A stretch of 45,439 nucleotides of DNA from positions 1 through 45,439 of IMG/VR virus record IMGVR_UViG_3300042369_000167; one strand, 5' to 3'. The position numbers and the translations under genes were made by a program. Within the stretch, counting starts at the first letter, position 1. Each line of letters starts with the position of its first letter. Shown here in pieces: positions 23,001 to 31,812 of this stretch. The DNA comes from a virus. Under the pieces are notes generated by a model. That model was not told the origin of the DNA, ran no database searches, and saw only the letters and a program-made list of their open reading frames with translations.

Positions 23001-26000
23001 CCTGTCGCCCTTCTCCCCTGACAGATCTGCTTTCTCTATAGCTTCTTTAGCAATCAAATGCTCGTTGGTAGCTTTGGCTTTACCTGTAGGCGTTTGCGCT
23101 GCCCATGCAGTTACCTGATTGGCTAGTTTTGCAACTCTGTCTTTACCTATTAGCTTCTCAAGCCCTAAGTGCGCACCTATCTCATGCAGGATAGTCCCAC
23201 GTTCAGCACCCTTACGCATTGCACTAGCTATAAAGTATGCCTTACCTTCATGCACAAATGCCTTAGAGTTAGACTTCTTAGCAGCTTCTTGTAGATGCGC
23301 TGGTAGTTCTGCATGGGTGTTTACAACAACAGGGGGGTTATCCTTAAGCTGTTGTGGTGTGAATAGCGTACTGACCTGTTTATTTATTTCATCGGTAGTA
23401 GTTGCTTCTTCCTTCTTTGTTGTATCCCCTTCTTGTGATGATTGGGGTTCGGGTTCGGGTTCTGGTTTAGTAATAGTTACCTTCCCGGGTTTTTGGGACT
23501 CAGGCTTTGCGGTATATTTTCTTTTAGTCTTAGTAGTTGTACCAAACACATCCCCTGCTAAGTCCTCAGCTTCTTCCTCGACCTTTACTTTGCTGCGTTT
23601 GTTAGCTATTTTATTACGTCTATCTAAGCCTTCTAGCTGTTTAATAGTTTCTGCGCTTAGGTTGTTATCTTCATGTGCTTCTTTTACTCGTGTCTGAGTA
23701 TCCTTCTCAAGCGAAGCAAATGGTACATCTGATTCTTCATTCCATATCTTGGCTGCTGCCCCTAATGCATTTGGTTTCTTCCCTGCTTTTGCAGCTACCT
23801 TTTCCTTTTGTTTGGCCCCCTCATACCAAGCAAGTCCTTGTGGTGTGAGCACATTAGATTTCCAGTTGTGTTTGGGGTACGACTCAGAGATGAGTTCGTG
23901 TAAGGCCGTAGTAATACCAGCTCGTCGATGCCCCTTATCTACCCCCATGTCAGCAGTCTGTGTTGGTATGGCTGGGTCTAGCGTGTACCCTTTTAGCGAG
24001 GCTATATCAGCATGCCCAACTTCAGTACCTGACTCATCAAAGGCTTTTGCCTCACCTTCCATAGGGTCAAATGTTAGGTGGTATTTCTTGCCGTTAGTAC
24101 CAACAAAGTCTTTGGTCAGTGCACTTGGTTTTTTTCCTGTGCTTGGGACAGCTCCTGTAGCTCTGACGTTAGTAGCTCCGCGAGGAACACCCACTGCCTT
24201 TTTGTTAGGCACAACAACTTTTTTAGGCGTGGTTGCCGTTGGAAGTACAGGCTTTTCCACGCGCTTGACAGCTCGTGGTTTGTTAGAACTAAGTTTGCGT
24301 TGATCCTTAGTAGCGGTTTGTTGTCCCTCAGATTCATTTATAACCTCCGGCTTACCGTACTCCGCTTCATGCTCCGCATACATATCATCTATTTCTTCTT
24401 GCATGGGCTGGCGCTTCTCAGCATCAGTAAAGTCTTGTATCTTTTGACGTACCTGTTCAGCCTTTTGCTGGAAGGCTTCTTGCGTTGGTTTCCCCTGCCC
24501 TTGCAGTTGTTTTGATCTGGTGTCAGTAGCTTGTTGGTCATCCTGCTGTGCTTGCTCTTGCTGTGCTTGCAGCTTCTTATGTTCAGCATCTACTGCATCT
24601 AGGTGAGCAAGCAATTGCTCTACATTACCTTTTCCGGCGTAGCCCTCTAGTATGCTCTTAGCTTCTGCTACATTCTCTGGGTCAGTTAGATCACCATACT
24701 TAGTCAGGTCAGCTCTTACCTTCTTGCCTGCTATGCCATATGTATCAAGCATATCCTCATTAATAACCAGCGGATCAACCTGCATAGCTCCTACAGCGGG
24801 TTTACCCTTTTCAGTAAATAGCTCCCCTTGACCTTCGGTTGATACATCTGGTACTTCCTCTTCTTGCGTGGGTAGTTGACCTCTAGGTCCAGCAAACATC
24901 TCTTCCTGTACACCTACCCCAGTTGCCTGATCGGTCATCTGCTTCTTCATCGCTACTACATCCTTTATCGTCTTTCCGGGAAGGTAGAATGCGATGTTAT
25001 CCTTCAGGTGCTGGGTTCCTTGATCTGTTTGTAGCAACATTTCAACTTGCTTGGCCTTAGTATCTTGCTCTGCCATCTCATTCTTAGCAGCCCCAAAGCC
25101 AGCCATGTCAGCCTTAGTTTGATCCTCGTAACTCTTAGCTCTTTCTATCTCGTCTGCTGCCTTAGCTTTAGCTGCTTCTACCTGTGCAGCCTTTTCTGCT
25201 TCAGCAAAGTCCTTTTCTTCTTGCTTGCTAATAGCTGAACTGCGTTCTGCCAACCTACTAGCACCACCAACAGGACCCATCAGTGCAGTCTGGTATGCAG
25301 TATCCGTGTACTCTTTAATAGCATCAGGGGTAGTAAGGGGTAGACCTGCTTGGTAGCGTTCTAGCGCTTGCTGTATAACTTCGCCGGGGACTTCTAGCGT
25401 AGCCATCTTAGCTGTACCCTTAGCAAATGCCATCTTCTTTGATTCTTGTGCTAGCTTCTGTACAGCTAGTGCTTCTGCTTGTGGTGTACCAAGTAGACGG
25501 GAGTCAATACCCAGCATCTTTCCAAAGCCCTTACCCAAAGCAAGAGCCGCTGTAGCTACATCAATACCCGCCTGTGGTACTGCTGTGCCATATGCAGAAG
25601 CTAGGTCTACTTGCTTGCCTTCTTGGGCTTGACGCTCAATGTTAGCACCGGCTTGTGGGCCAAATGATGTACCGAATGCACCTGCAGCACCACCAAGTAA
25701 CCCAGCAATAGCTCTGCCTTGTGGGGGTAGTGGTAGTCTAGCACCTGCCATAGCACCTGCCTTAGCACCAGCACCCATAGCGGCTAGGTTTGGCACTTGT
25801 TCAGCAATTGCTCTAGGGGTTTGTGCGGCTAGTTCTTTTGCTGCGGCTAAAGGACCTTGGGTTTCGTGTATATACTTTAGGTAGTCTAGGCTAGCACCGG
25901 GCTTCTCTTCTATTTCTTTTTGTCTTTCGAGTCCAGCCAACCCTGCTTCTTGCCCACCGTCAAAAGGAGCTGATATTGCAGTACGGATAGAGGATAACCC

Positions 26001-26165
26001 GCGCTTTGCCCCGCCAACAAGTGACTCTCGCATAGACTCAGCGGGTTTAATACGGGCTTCATGTTGCGGGATGATGTCATTTTCTATAGCCCCAATGATT
26101 GCTTGCTGGGACATTGTATCGGGAAATCGTACCTGCCCAATCCCCTTGATGTTGACAATAGGCAT
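20100..26165 (-). CDS. Giant polyvalent internal virion/ejection protein
   Basis: This 2021-aa protein is last in the late arm. It begins IKGIGQVRFPDTMSQQ, then a Gly/Ala-zipper region (about 85-210). A charged helical part follows, then a GNAT-like region (about 690-800, with GVDKGHRRAGITTALHELI and LTPQGLAWYEG). A possible zincin-type peptidase lies near 990-1005 (TILHEIGAHLGLEKLIG, an HExxxH form). A long helical C-terminal part has ASSAFVNLTQLPVIVLPML (about 1525-1550), characteristic of the LPD38-type region of large polyvalent phage proteins. Such proteins are packed in the virion and injected with DNA to modify the host. ORF size and order support ejection; enzyme activities are inferred. 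Confidence 0.8.
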   Translation of the reverse strand: MPIVNIKGIGQVRFPDTMSQQAIIGAIENDIIPQHEARIKPAESMRESLVGGAKRGLSSIRTAISAPFDGGQEAGLAGLERQKEIEEKPGASLDYLKYIHETQGPLAAAKELAAQTPRAIAEQVPNLAAMGAGAKAGAMAGARLPLPPQGRAIAGLLGGAAGAFGTSFGPQAGANIERQAQEGKQVDLASAYGTAVPQAGIDVATAALALGKGFGKMLGIDSRLLGTPQAEALAVQKLAQESKKMAFAKGTAKMATLEVPGEVIQQALERYQAGLPLTTPDAIKEYTDTAYQTALMGPVGGASRLAERSSAISKQEEKDFAEAEKAAQVEAAKAKAADEIERAKSYEDQTKADMAGFGAAKNEMAEQDTKAKQVEMLLQTDQGTQHLKDNIAFYLPGKTIKDVVAMKKQMTDQATGVGVQEEMFAGPRGQLPTQEEEVPDVSTEGQGELFTEKGKPAVGAMQVDPLVINEDMLDTYGIAGKKVRADLTKYGDLTDPENVAEAKSILEGYAGKGNVEQLLAHLDAVDAEHKKLQAQQEQAQQDDQQATDTRSKQLQGQGKPTQEAFQQKAEQVRQKIQDFTDAEKRQPMQEEIDDMYAEHEAEYGKPEVINESEGQQTATKDQRKLSSNKPRAVKRVEKPVLPTATTPKKVVVPNKKAVGVPRGATNVRATGAVPSTGKKPSALTKDFVGTNGKKYHLTFDPMEGEAKAFDESGTEVGHADIASLKGYTLDPAIPTQTADMGVDKGHRRAGITTALHELISESYPKHNWKSNVLTPQGLAWYEGAKQKEKVAAKAGKKPNALGAAAKIWNEESDVPFASLEKDTQTRVKEAHEDNNLSAETIKQLEGLDRRNKIANKRSKVKVEEEAEDLAGDVFGTTTKTKRKYTAKPESQKPGKVTITKPEPEPEPQSSQEGDTTKKEEATTTDEINKQVSTLFTPQQLKDNPPVVVNTHAELPAHLQEAAKKSNSKAFVHEGKAYFIASAMRKGAERGTILHEIGAHLGLEKLIGKDRVAKLANQVTAWAAQTPTGKAKATNEHLIAKEAIEKADLSGEKGDRYNQEVIAYFTEIAVNKYKIDPLKGQPKEYGKVAGWLKELWAGIVATLSKLHMSPNKLKSADIVDLVYGAARISNTGVKQSQATSTPEAILNSVGESLNSMPSSSPKLMEDARDALSTVPSTVRKAALRFYSIPNMIAQYGGILPSLKKLLHTIEQRANDSDHRRSIVDKLTHKGVSLLKKYPKQIVRKFNKVAFELSIANIDPTKDENKDHELVKIYQSLPKPLQDLGNEYAAEYKKHFDEYISILTEMAPEKMGREYLSKVEAMRNDFESKSLAWYHPLRRQGDYWLTYTDKDGESVTISRESPRAIEREMKLARIKGATGLKQFARLSQIEYDSKAPPSGFIADVLAQMQRGGVKKEVINNTYQMYLSLLPSQSLRQQMQARTGEQGYIEDVVQGFADVGSKMAHQLSAMKHRPDLDNAYAGINREAAEDASTEIKDVYEALMTGKSFVENPVANTVPSRLSWLSYFWHIAGNASSAFVNLTQLPVIVLPMLSGKYGLGATTAAFNRAFKMYANGKFDDNREFMPDFTFGKNPKISQEYKDLYEAALDHSTIRRGVGYELTELRRTSAEDYTGMRSKVETGLGWLFQNSERMNREITLIAAYDLARAKMSPADARAFAINTTVDAHSHALPEAGPQLFQNNIGKVAFTFKRFAQAQIALMAKLFYNTFKGETKEVRDLALKQMLGIYGTTYAFAGVQGMPLYGAASLLASTAQAMFGDDEEPLDPDEQVKLAVGDLHFKGPVNQLLGLDIASRTGFNGLVWREDERRLAEVGGAAYFMEHFFGPSYSTLFVNPQRALELFNQGHTDRALETLSPSFIRNPLKAYRFANEGALNRKGAKIVDDVDGLQVFNQILGFTDAELSEAYARAGVRKKIEQHMYTRKQSLLDAFYLANTNGDDEMKAKILDNIASFNKAFPVMEISGKTLTQSHKTRVNNLHNSVDGVYIPPKLRATIMKHSGYDEDEED

Positions 26166-26179
26166 GCGTACTCCTTAGA

Positions 26180-28084
26180 TTAACTTGCAGGGGTGTAATT
26201 CATCATTCCCGATTTGTCGGCTACAAGCGAACCACCTACAGGTGCACCCGCCTGCATATCACCCATACCTAAGTACTGATTCATCTGAGTAGTTAGACTT
26301 GCTATACGAGCCTTAATTGCATCTTTTTCTTTCTTGGTAGTAGCAAGCATCAGTTCATTATTTGCCGCAACAAGTGCTTTATCTAGGCCACGCAGCATAA
26401 TTCCTGTTTCCTGCGCACCTATTCTACTTTGCATACCTGCAGCAGTTATACCTGCAACTCTCTCACGGCTTGCTATATCTCTAGCAAACTGCGATTCATC
26501 CTGCGCTGCTTTCTTAGATGCTGCTTCTGTAGTCATACCCAACTCAGCACCCTTAGCCCGTCTAGCGTAGTCTCTTTCACCAATAGCATCTTGCATTGCA
26601 GCGTGACGTTCTTGGGCTCTAGCCATATCTTTCTGCTGTTCTGTTAGGGAGGCAAGACCTTGTTGAGCACCTGCACCTATGTTCTGCATTGCGTACTGCG
26701 ATGGGCCAGCCATCATACCAAACCCTGCATTAGCTAGTGCCATCCAAGGGGCTTTGCGTTTCTCTTCTGCATTACTTAACCCTAGTGCTTCCATCCGTGC
26801 CTTTCTATCAACAGCATCAGGATCTTCACCTACCATCTTATGGTAACGGGCTGCAGTTTCAGCAGCTATATCTTTCTCTGCTTGTGGAACGTTTGTTTTC
26901 AGCGCAGTGATGCCTTTATCAGCACCTTTTTTGTCATCTTTTTTGACTTCTGTCGCAGGTTTTTCTCTGTTTATTTTCCCTACCGCCGCTGGTTTCCTTC
27001 GGTTCTCTACTCCTTCAGCAGCTAACTTGTTGTACTCAGCCATTGTTATAGCTGGTTTCTTACCGCTGGTGCTAGCGTCAGGAGCTTCATCAGACGAGGC
27101 TTTTGCACTTGCAGCTTTTGCACTATCCATTGCAAGTTTTGGACGTTTATCACCAAAGAATCCATGCTCTAATCCATGCTTTAGCTTTTGCATCTTCCGT
27201 TCCCGTACTTCTTTGGGAGCAGGGGGGACACCTTTAATCCGAGACATTGACTGTGCGAAGTTCCCATAGGCTGCAGCTGCATCGCTGTTGTCTGGTGAAG
27301 TTGGGGCTTTATCTGGGCCAACAGCATTTCTATAATGCTCTGCACCTCCTATTACCCTACCACGACCTGCCGCAGGTAAGTCTACAATGCCTTCCGATGC
27401 TGGCGGGGCTACATTATACATAGACCTTGTACGGGCAACTGCCGCTGCATTAGGATCTACCCCTTGTGATTGACCCAATGCTTGCATCTGCTCTGGAGAA
27501 AACGCAGCAGGTGCTTGGGGGTTTTGCCTCCTACTAGCATCGTCAATCATGGCATTCATTTCTGGTGACGATATTCCATCCCCTGCTGGAGAAACATATT
27601 CGCTAGGGAAGTTATACCCAGTTTGTGATGCACCAAACTCAGCTAATGCTCTTGCTTTTGCCTCGGCAGCTTTCTTTACTAACTTTTTGTGTTCGGCAGA
27701 GTCATGCATATCACCCCTACCAGACATATCTCCACCGCGAGCAAACGACACCATCCCACCACCAGCAGCATGGAACGTATCAGAGCTTATAGGTAGTGAA
27801 GCCATCCCTTGCTCATTTGGTGGGGCTGCTTGGGCTATGACATTCTCAGCTACTGTAGGCTGTGGACCTTGCGCACCTTGCATTTGTTGTGCCTGACCTT
27901 TAGCAGCAGTTCGAGCTTGTATAGCCATGATAGCGTATACCTGTGGGTAGTTAGGATCACCCCCCATTGCAGCCTTTTTCAGCACTTCATCTACACGTGG
28001 ATCATGAAGCGTACTAAGGTCAGTGTACTTCTTGTACATTACCTCAGGAGAAGGGGTGCTAATAGGTGTCATTGATGATTGCAT
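26180..28084 (-). CDS. Internal virion protein, Ala/Gln/Lys-rich
   Basis: This 634-aa protein lies between the Gln-rich protein and the giant ejection protein. The N-terminus has an oligo-helical start (EVLKKAAMGGDPNYPQVYAI) and GGGMVSFARGGDMSGRG, a glycine-rich motif common in phage ejection proteins. The centre is disordered and Lys/Ala-rich. The C-terminal third is helical (MTTEAASKKAAQDESQFARD) and resembles internal core proteins. It probably assembles inside the capsid or ejection channel. No enzymatic motif was seen. Confidence 0.7.
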   Translation of the reverse strand: MQSSMTPISTPSPEVMYKKYTDLSTLHDPRVDEVLKKAAMGGDPNYPQVYAIMAIQARTAAKGQAQQMQGAQGPQPTVAENVIAQAAPPNEQGMASLPISSDTFHAAGGGMVSFARGGDMSGRGDMHDSAEHKKLVKKAAEAKARALAEFGASQTGYNFPSEYVSPAGDGISSPEMNAMIDDASRRQNPQAPAAFSPEQMQALGQSQGVDPNAAAVARTRSMYNVAPPASEGIVDLPAAGRGRVIGGAEHYRNAVGPDKAPTSPDNSDAAAAYGNFAQSMSRIKGVPPAPKEVRERKMQKLKHGLEHGFFGDKRPKLAMDSAKAASAKASSDEAPDASTSGKKPAITMAEYNKLAAEGVENRRKPAAVGKINREKPATEVKKDDKKGADKGITALKTNVPQAEKDIAAETAARYHKMVGEDPDAVDRKARMEALGLSNAEEKRKAPWMALANAGFGMMAGPSQYAMQNIGAGAQQGLASLTEQQKDMARAQERHAAMQDAIGERDYARRAKGAELGMTTEAASKKAAQDESQFARDIASRERVAGITAAGMQSRIGAQETGIMLRGLDKALVAANNELMLATTKKEKDAIKARIASLTTQMNQYLGMGDMQAGAPVGGSLVADKSGMMNYTPAS

Positions 28085-28092
28085 AATTGCTC

Positions 28093-29106
28093 CTAGGAGG
28101 ATTTACCAAGCGCCTGCGCTACACCCAAACCTGCTAACCCCAAACCTGCTGCTTGACTTGTCAGGCTTGGTGCTGCGCCATACTCAGTAGTTGCTGTCTG
28201 GGATAAAGGACCGCCATGCAGTAAGTCAGACATAAACCCGATCTGCTTATAGGGGTAGTTTTGCTGATTTTGGTAATTTTCATATCCAATGTTCTTCAGT
28301 TCTTGATCTCTAGCTGCTTTTGTAGCACCTGCAGTTTGCATGGCTTGATTGATACCCATCTGCTGTCCGTATTGTGTCTGCCCTAACTGCCCTAAGGTAT
28401 TAGCTGCACCAATGGCTTGTTGGTATCCTTGTAGGTTTGCAGTAGTACCAAACTGTTGTGCCTGACGAGCGGCATCATAAGCAGCCTGTGAACCTTGTGC
28501 GGCTGTCTGTGCTTGGGTAAACCCAAGATTTCTAGTGCCTTCTGATTGAGCTAGCGCCTGCCTGTTTCCACCAAATGCACGTTGTCCTGTAGCTTGTGCT
28601 TGCTGTGCTTGTAGTTGAATACCGTAGTTTCTAGCATTCTGATCTTGCTGGAACTGAACTACATTCTTCATGTAGGGGTTCATGTATGCAGCCATTGAAT
28701 TAGGGTCAGTTGCCATATTTTGATAGTTCTGCCCTGCCATCAATGACCCAACACCACCAGCAGTAGCCATGTTAGTCCCTGCGCCTAGCTGGGATGAAGG
28801 TGTCATACCACTAATATTACTAAATGCTTGTGTCTGCATTGGATCAAACTCAGCTACTCTAGCATTAGGGTCCCCTTCTTTGTACATCTTGTAGGGGTTT
28901 TTGCTTATGTCAGTTAGTGCTTCAGTCGTGCCAAGCAGTCGCTCCATGTACGGTCTAGCGTATTCAGGAATAGTAGTCTGCGATGTAGATGTGCTAGTAG
29001 GCGCAGGTGCTTGGCTTGGACCCCCATAAAGTCGCATCTTGCCACCCTCTTTCTTAAAAGCATCTAGAGGTAGCAGTCCATCAAAATCTAAGTTGTTATT
29101 GCTCAT
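28093..29106 (-). CDS. Gln/Ala-rich internal virion protein
   Basis: This 337-aa protein has an N-terminal YARPYMERLLGTTEALTD, a centre rich in Gln, Ala and Asn (MNPYMKNVVQFQQDQNAR; QAQQAQATGQRAFGG) and a small hydrophobic end (GLGLAGLGVAQALG). MNPYMxxVVxxQ and RAFGGxRQAL patterns occur in a widespread set of podovirus-type internal proteins. A channel-forming or DNA-ejection role is likely. Confidence 0.7.
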   Translation of the reverse strand: MSNNNLDFDGLLPLDAFKKEGGKMRLYGGPSQAPAPTSTSTSQTTIPEYARPYMERLLGTTEALTDISKNPYKMYKEGDPNARVAEFDPMQTQAFSNISGMTPSSQLGAGTNMATAGGVGSLMAGQNYQNMATDPNSMAAYMNPYMKNVVQFQQDQNARNYGIQLQAQQAQATGQRAFGGNRQALAQSEGTRNLGFTQAQTAAQGSQAAYDAARQAQQFGTTANLQGYQQAIGAANTLGQLGQTQYGQQMGINQAMQTAGATKAARDQELKNIGYENYQNQQNYPYKQIGFMSDLLHGGPLSQTATTEYGAAPSLTSQAAGLGLAGLGVAQALGKSS

Positions 29107-29109
29107 ATA

Positions 29110-29529
29110 TCACTCCACAGGAATATCAAAACAGATGGAACGTGTCTTTAACCCATCGCTTTCAAATATCTTCTTCCACCCAGTACGCCCTTGTGCTTCT
29201 AATAGCTTGCAGTCATTATCTCTAGCAAACCTCTGCAGTACCACTAGCATGGGGGCTTTCCATGTCAACCCTTCATCCCCACCTATAAAATGCATAAACA
29301 ACGTGCGCATCCTAGGGTATGTCACAACATGTGTACCAACTACACCATATATAACAGCACCATCAAAGGCTAGCCACAACTGTCGTGGCTCTGTTAGTAA
29401 ACCTATCTTTATATCTTCCACCGTGTATCTGCCGGGGTAGTAAGATAATGCATCTGCTATATATCGCTCTACTGAATGCCATACACTTTCTATATGCTCT
29501 ACAGGAACGAGTGAAATCTGCATTGACAT
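29110..29529 (-). CDS. GNAT-type acetyltransferase (internal virion protein A-like)
   Basis: This 139-aa protein has a GNAT layout: an N-terminal helix region (IESVWHSVERYIADAL), beta strands (LWLAFDGAVIYGVVGTHVV), TLFMHFIGGDEG and a final GRTGWKKIFESDG, the usual C-terminal arm. Acetyl-CoA loop residues are not clear. Similar proteins occur beside ejection proteins in T7-group phages (T7 gp13 is a comparable small internal protein). It may be packaged in the virion or act during assembly. Its start overlaps the 572-aa gene by 1 nt. Confidence 0.7.
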   Translation of the reverse strand: MSMQISLVPVEHIESVWHSVERYIADALSYYPGRYTVEDIKIGLLTEPRQLWLAFDGAVIYGVVGTHVVTYPRMRTLFMHFIGGDEGLTWKAPMLVVLQRFARDNDCKLLEAQGRTGWKKIFESDGLKTRSICFDIPVE

Positions 29530-31247
29530 TAGGCTGGCATAAACCTTTCAGCACGAGTATTAGCTGCAATATCCTTAGTCTTTCTCCGGGCTTTCTGTAT
29601 ACGGTCCATCATAGCATATAGCTTCTTAGCCCCTGCCTTAGTTGATCCATTACCTATCTCTGACACTATCCTAGCGGGTATTACAAATTCACCATCTGCT
29701 AATCTAGCTGGTTGCTTACCGCCTATAGATGCAGGGATAGAATCAGATACACCATCCCCGGGACCTTGCGTTAATCTACCACCATCAGAGTATCCACCTA
29801 GTGTAGCAATACCACCAGCAGCCATACCTTCTGCCCCTGTGAATGGGTTAACAACAGCATCCTGCGCTCCTACAACCTCACGAGGGACTGGAACAGCTGA
29901 CCTATTACCATATTGACCTACGGCACCTGTGGGTAGCTGGCTTTGTGGGTACATAACATTATTTACTTCATTACCTACACTACCACCATCAGCATAATGG
30001 GTTACTGTTGGGGTTCCGTAGTCATAGTTAAAGTATTGCTGCCCTGATGCCCCACCTGTAGGGTCATACCCTTGAGTAAATCCGGGGTAGCTATAGTAAT
30101 CGCCATGCGCTGTAGCAGGTTTAATCTGTTGACGGTCCGATGACATACTACCAATAGCTCCTGCACCTAGCCCAGCTAAAGCTAATTTATTGTTTCCTGC
30201 AAACTTACTAAATTCTCCGGGCTCAAACAGCTTATTAACCCCTCTTCCTTGTGCAGAGAGTGCATCGCTTACACCGCTCATATAACTTTGTGGAGCAGGT
30301 GGTGTAATAGAAGGAGGTGGCATGATAGAAGAAGGTGGAGCGCCATAGCTTGCAGGGCCAATATTTGCTGGTAGGGGCTGACCCATAGGCGCTGTGTATC
30401 CGGGTTTCATTCCTTGGAAGCTAGGCATCTGGCTATAGCTAGGGTTTGCCATTGCCTGCGCGTTTGTTAGTGGCTCAAATGGACCCTTACCCCCTGCCTG
30501 AAACCTATTTACCTGTGTGGGATCTATCGTTTTTCCAAATTGATTAACCATCGGCCTTCTTGCATTGTCTGCTGCTATCTTACCTGCTTCTTGAAATGAC
30601 TTTTGCGTTGCATTTTGTGCTATTTGTTGTGCTTCTGTTCTCATCAATGCTTGTGCTTCTTGTGCTCCAAACCTACCAGCACCGGAAGCTAGATTAGCTC
30701 CTTGTGTTGAGGCAAACCCACCCAACCCGCCAGCAGCAGCTTCAGTAGCCCCTGCACTTATCCCCTTTGTCAGCGCTTGTGATGCTATTCCTCGCCCTGC
30801 CGCGCCAAATACACCCGGAGCTGCCTCTGCTGCTACTGTCCCTATTGTTGTCCCTACTCCCCCCGCCGCCGCTCCCCCCGCTGCCCCTAATCCAGCACCT
30901 AATGCACCGCCAGCACCAGCCATCAGACCAGTAAACAGTGATTTCTTAAAGCTGTTACCTACCGCCATACTGGTACCAAAGGCACTTAAAGCACCCGCAC
31001 CAATCATGAAAGGAGCTGCCATCCCCCCTGTAGCAATAGTAGCTAGACCACCAACAATTACAGGTAGCCAGTCTTTCATGAAGTTAGCTTCGGGGAGTCC
31101 CGTTACTGGGTTTATAGTCATCTTAGTACCATGCATCAGAGCTAACTGATGAAGCCCTTGAACCTCATCGGGGGTGACATGCAAAAGCATCGAGTCACCA
31201 TTACGCCCTTGGGCAGCTAGGTTTTGTACGTCTGGATGTAAACTCAT
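29529..31247 (-). CDS. Gly/Ala-rich internal virion protein
   Basis: This 572-aa protein starts with LHPDVQNLAAQGRNGDS and a conserved MTINPVTGLPEANFMKD, followed by long hydrophobic Gly/Ala stretches (WLPVIVGGLATIATGGMA; LMAGAGGALGAGLGAAGG) suited to crossing a membrane. The C-terminal part has RLTQGPGDGVSDSIPASI and ARLADGEFVIPARIV, an ending common to phage ejection or tape-like proteins. It probably forms part of the DNA-ejection conduit. The start follows AGGGAGTTTTT. Confidence 0.8.
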   Translation of the reverse strand: MSLHPDVQNLAAQGRNGDSMLLHVTPDEVQGLHQLALMHGTKMTINPVTGLPEANFMKDWLPVIVGGLATIATGGMAAPFMIGAGALSAFGTSMAVGNSFKKSLFTGLMAGAGGALGAGLGAAGGAAAGGVGTTIGTVAAEAAPGVFGAAGRGIASQALTKGISAGATEAAAGGLGGFASTQGANLASGAGRFGAQEAQALMRTEAQQIAQNATQKSFQEAGKIAADNARRPMVNQFGKTIDPTQVNRFQAGGKGPFEPLTNAQAMANPSYSQMPSFQGMKPGYTAPMGQPLPANIGPASYGAPPSSIMPPPSITPPAPQSYMSGVSDALSAQGRGVNKLFEPGEFSKFAGNNKLALAGLGAGAIGSMSSDRQQIKPATAHGDYYSYPGFTQGYDPTGGASGQQYFNYDYGTPTVTHYADGGSVGNEVNNVMYPQSQLPTGAVGQYGNRSAVPVPREVVGAQDAVVNPFTGAEGMAAGGIATLGGYSDGGRLTQGPGDGVSDSIPASIGGKQPARLADGEFVIPARIVSEIGNGSTKAGAKKLYAMMDRIQKARRKTKDIAANTRAERFMPA

Positions 31248-31272
31248 AAAAACTCCCTATTAATTCCGTATA

Positions 31273-31608
31273 TTATACGGCTATTCCACCACTAATGGTA
31301 ACAGTTAGGTTTGCAGCTGAGGCTTTAACTTGTATCGTGCCACCAACGTCCATCAGCTGAGTACCGGTCCACTGTAAGTTATCATTTGCAGCGATAGATG
31401 AACCATAAAATAATGCATTTGCTACGAGCGCTGTACTACCGTTTGCCACTAAGTGCATGGTAAATGTAGTAGCAGCCCCACTTGTATTGCACACATCTAT
31501 GCATTTTATATATAGCCGTTGAGCTGCAATTACAGTGTATATAGTTGTGTACCCCGTAGTAACTTCGGCTTGGGCTATCTGTATACCTGTAATGTCTTGG
31601 TAGGCCAT
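31273..31608 (-). CDS. Small beta-rich structural protein
   Basis: This 111-aa protein is rich in Ala, Thr and Val with alternating beta pattern (TTIYTVIAAQRLYIKCIDVC; LTVTISGGIAV). It looks like a small beta-barrel or jelly-roll virion component of the kind found near adhesin or tail genes. It begins in a 1-nt stop/start overlap with the 67-aa gene. Precise location in the virion is unknown. Confidence 0.65.
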   Translation of the reverse strand: MAYQDITGIQIAQAEVTTGYTTIYTVIAAQRLYIKCIDVCNTSGAATTFTMHLVANGSTALVANALFYGSSIAANDNLQWTGTQLMDVGGTIQVKASAANLTVTISGGIAV

Positions 31609-31811
31609 TAATTACACCCCCAAGTTATCCAAAATAAAGAAGCAGAAACACCACCGGTACCACTACCACCACTACTACTACCACCACTAGCATTGCCTAC
31701 AGTATTCATATACAACCTCAGTTGTTTTGATAGTTGATCTACTTGCCTAGGATCGTATTCTGCCGAAGCTAGCTGCAAGTTTGGTCCTACTGGTGGGATA
31801 GACGATGCCAT
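31608..31811 (-). CDS. Small virion protein with Ser/Gly linker
   Basis: The ATG at 31811 is chosen because AGGAGATAAT lies just before it; a longer frame from 31841 overlaps the 964-aa gene. The 67-aa product has a helical middle (DPRQVDQLSKQLRLYMNTV), a flexible Ser/Gly linker (SGGSSSGGSGTGG) and a hydrophobic end (SLFWITWGCN). The layout suggests a small anchor or bridging peptide in the tail. Confidence 0.65.
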   Translation of the reverse strand: MASSIPPVGPNLQLASAEYDPRQVDQLSKQLRLYMNTVGNASGGSSSGGSGTGGVSASLFWITWGCN

Positions 31812-31812
31812 A

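Noticed and set aside
23119-24515. Long open frames on the plus strand (up to 192 codons) inside the giant minus-strand gene
   Set aside because: They lie antisense to a 2021-aa coding frame, are low-complexity (Ser/Leu/Ala-rich), and have no ribosome site or family match. Codon bias of the true gene explains the open frames.
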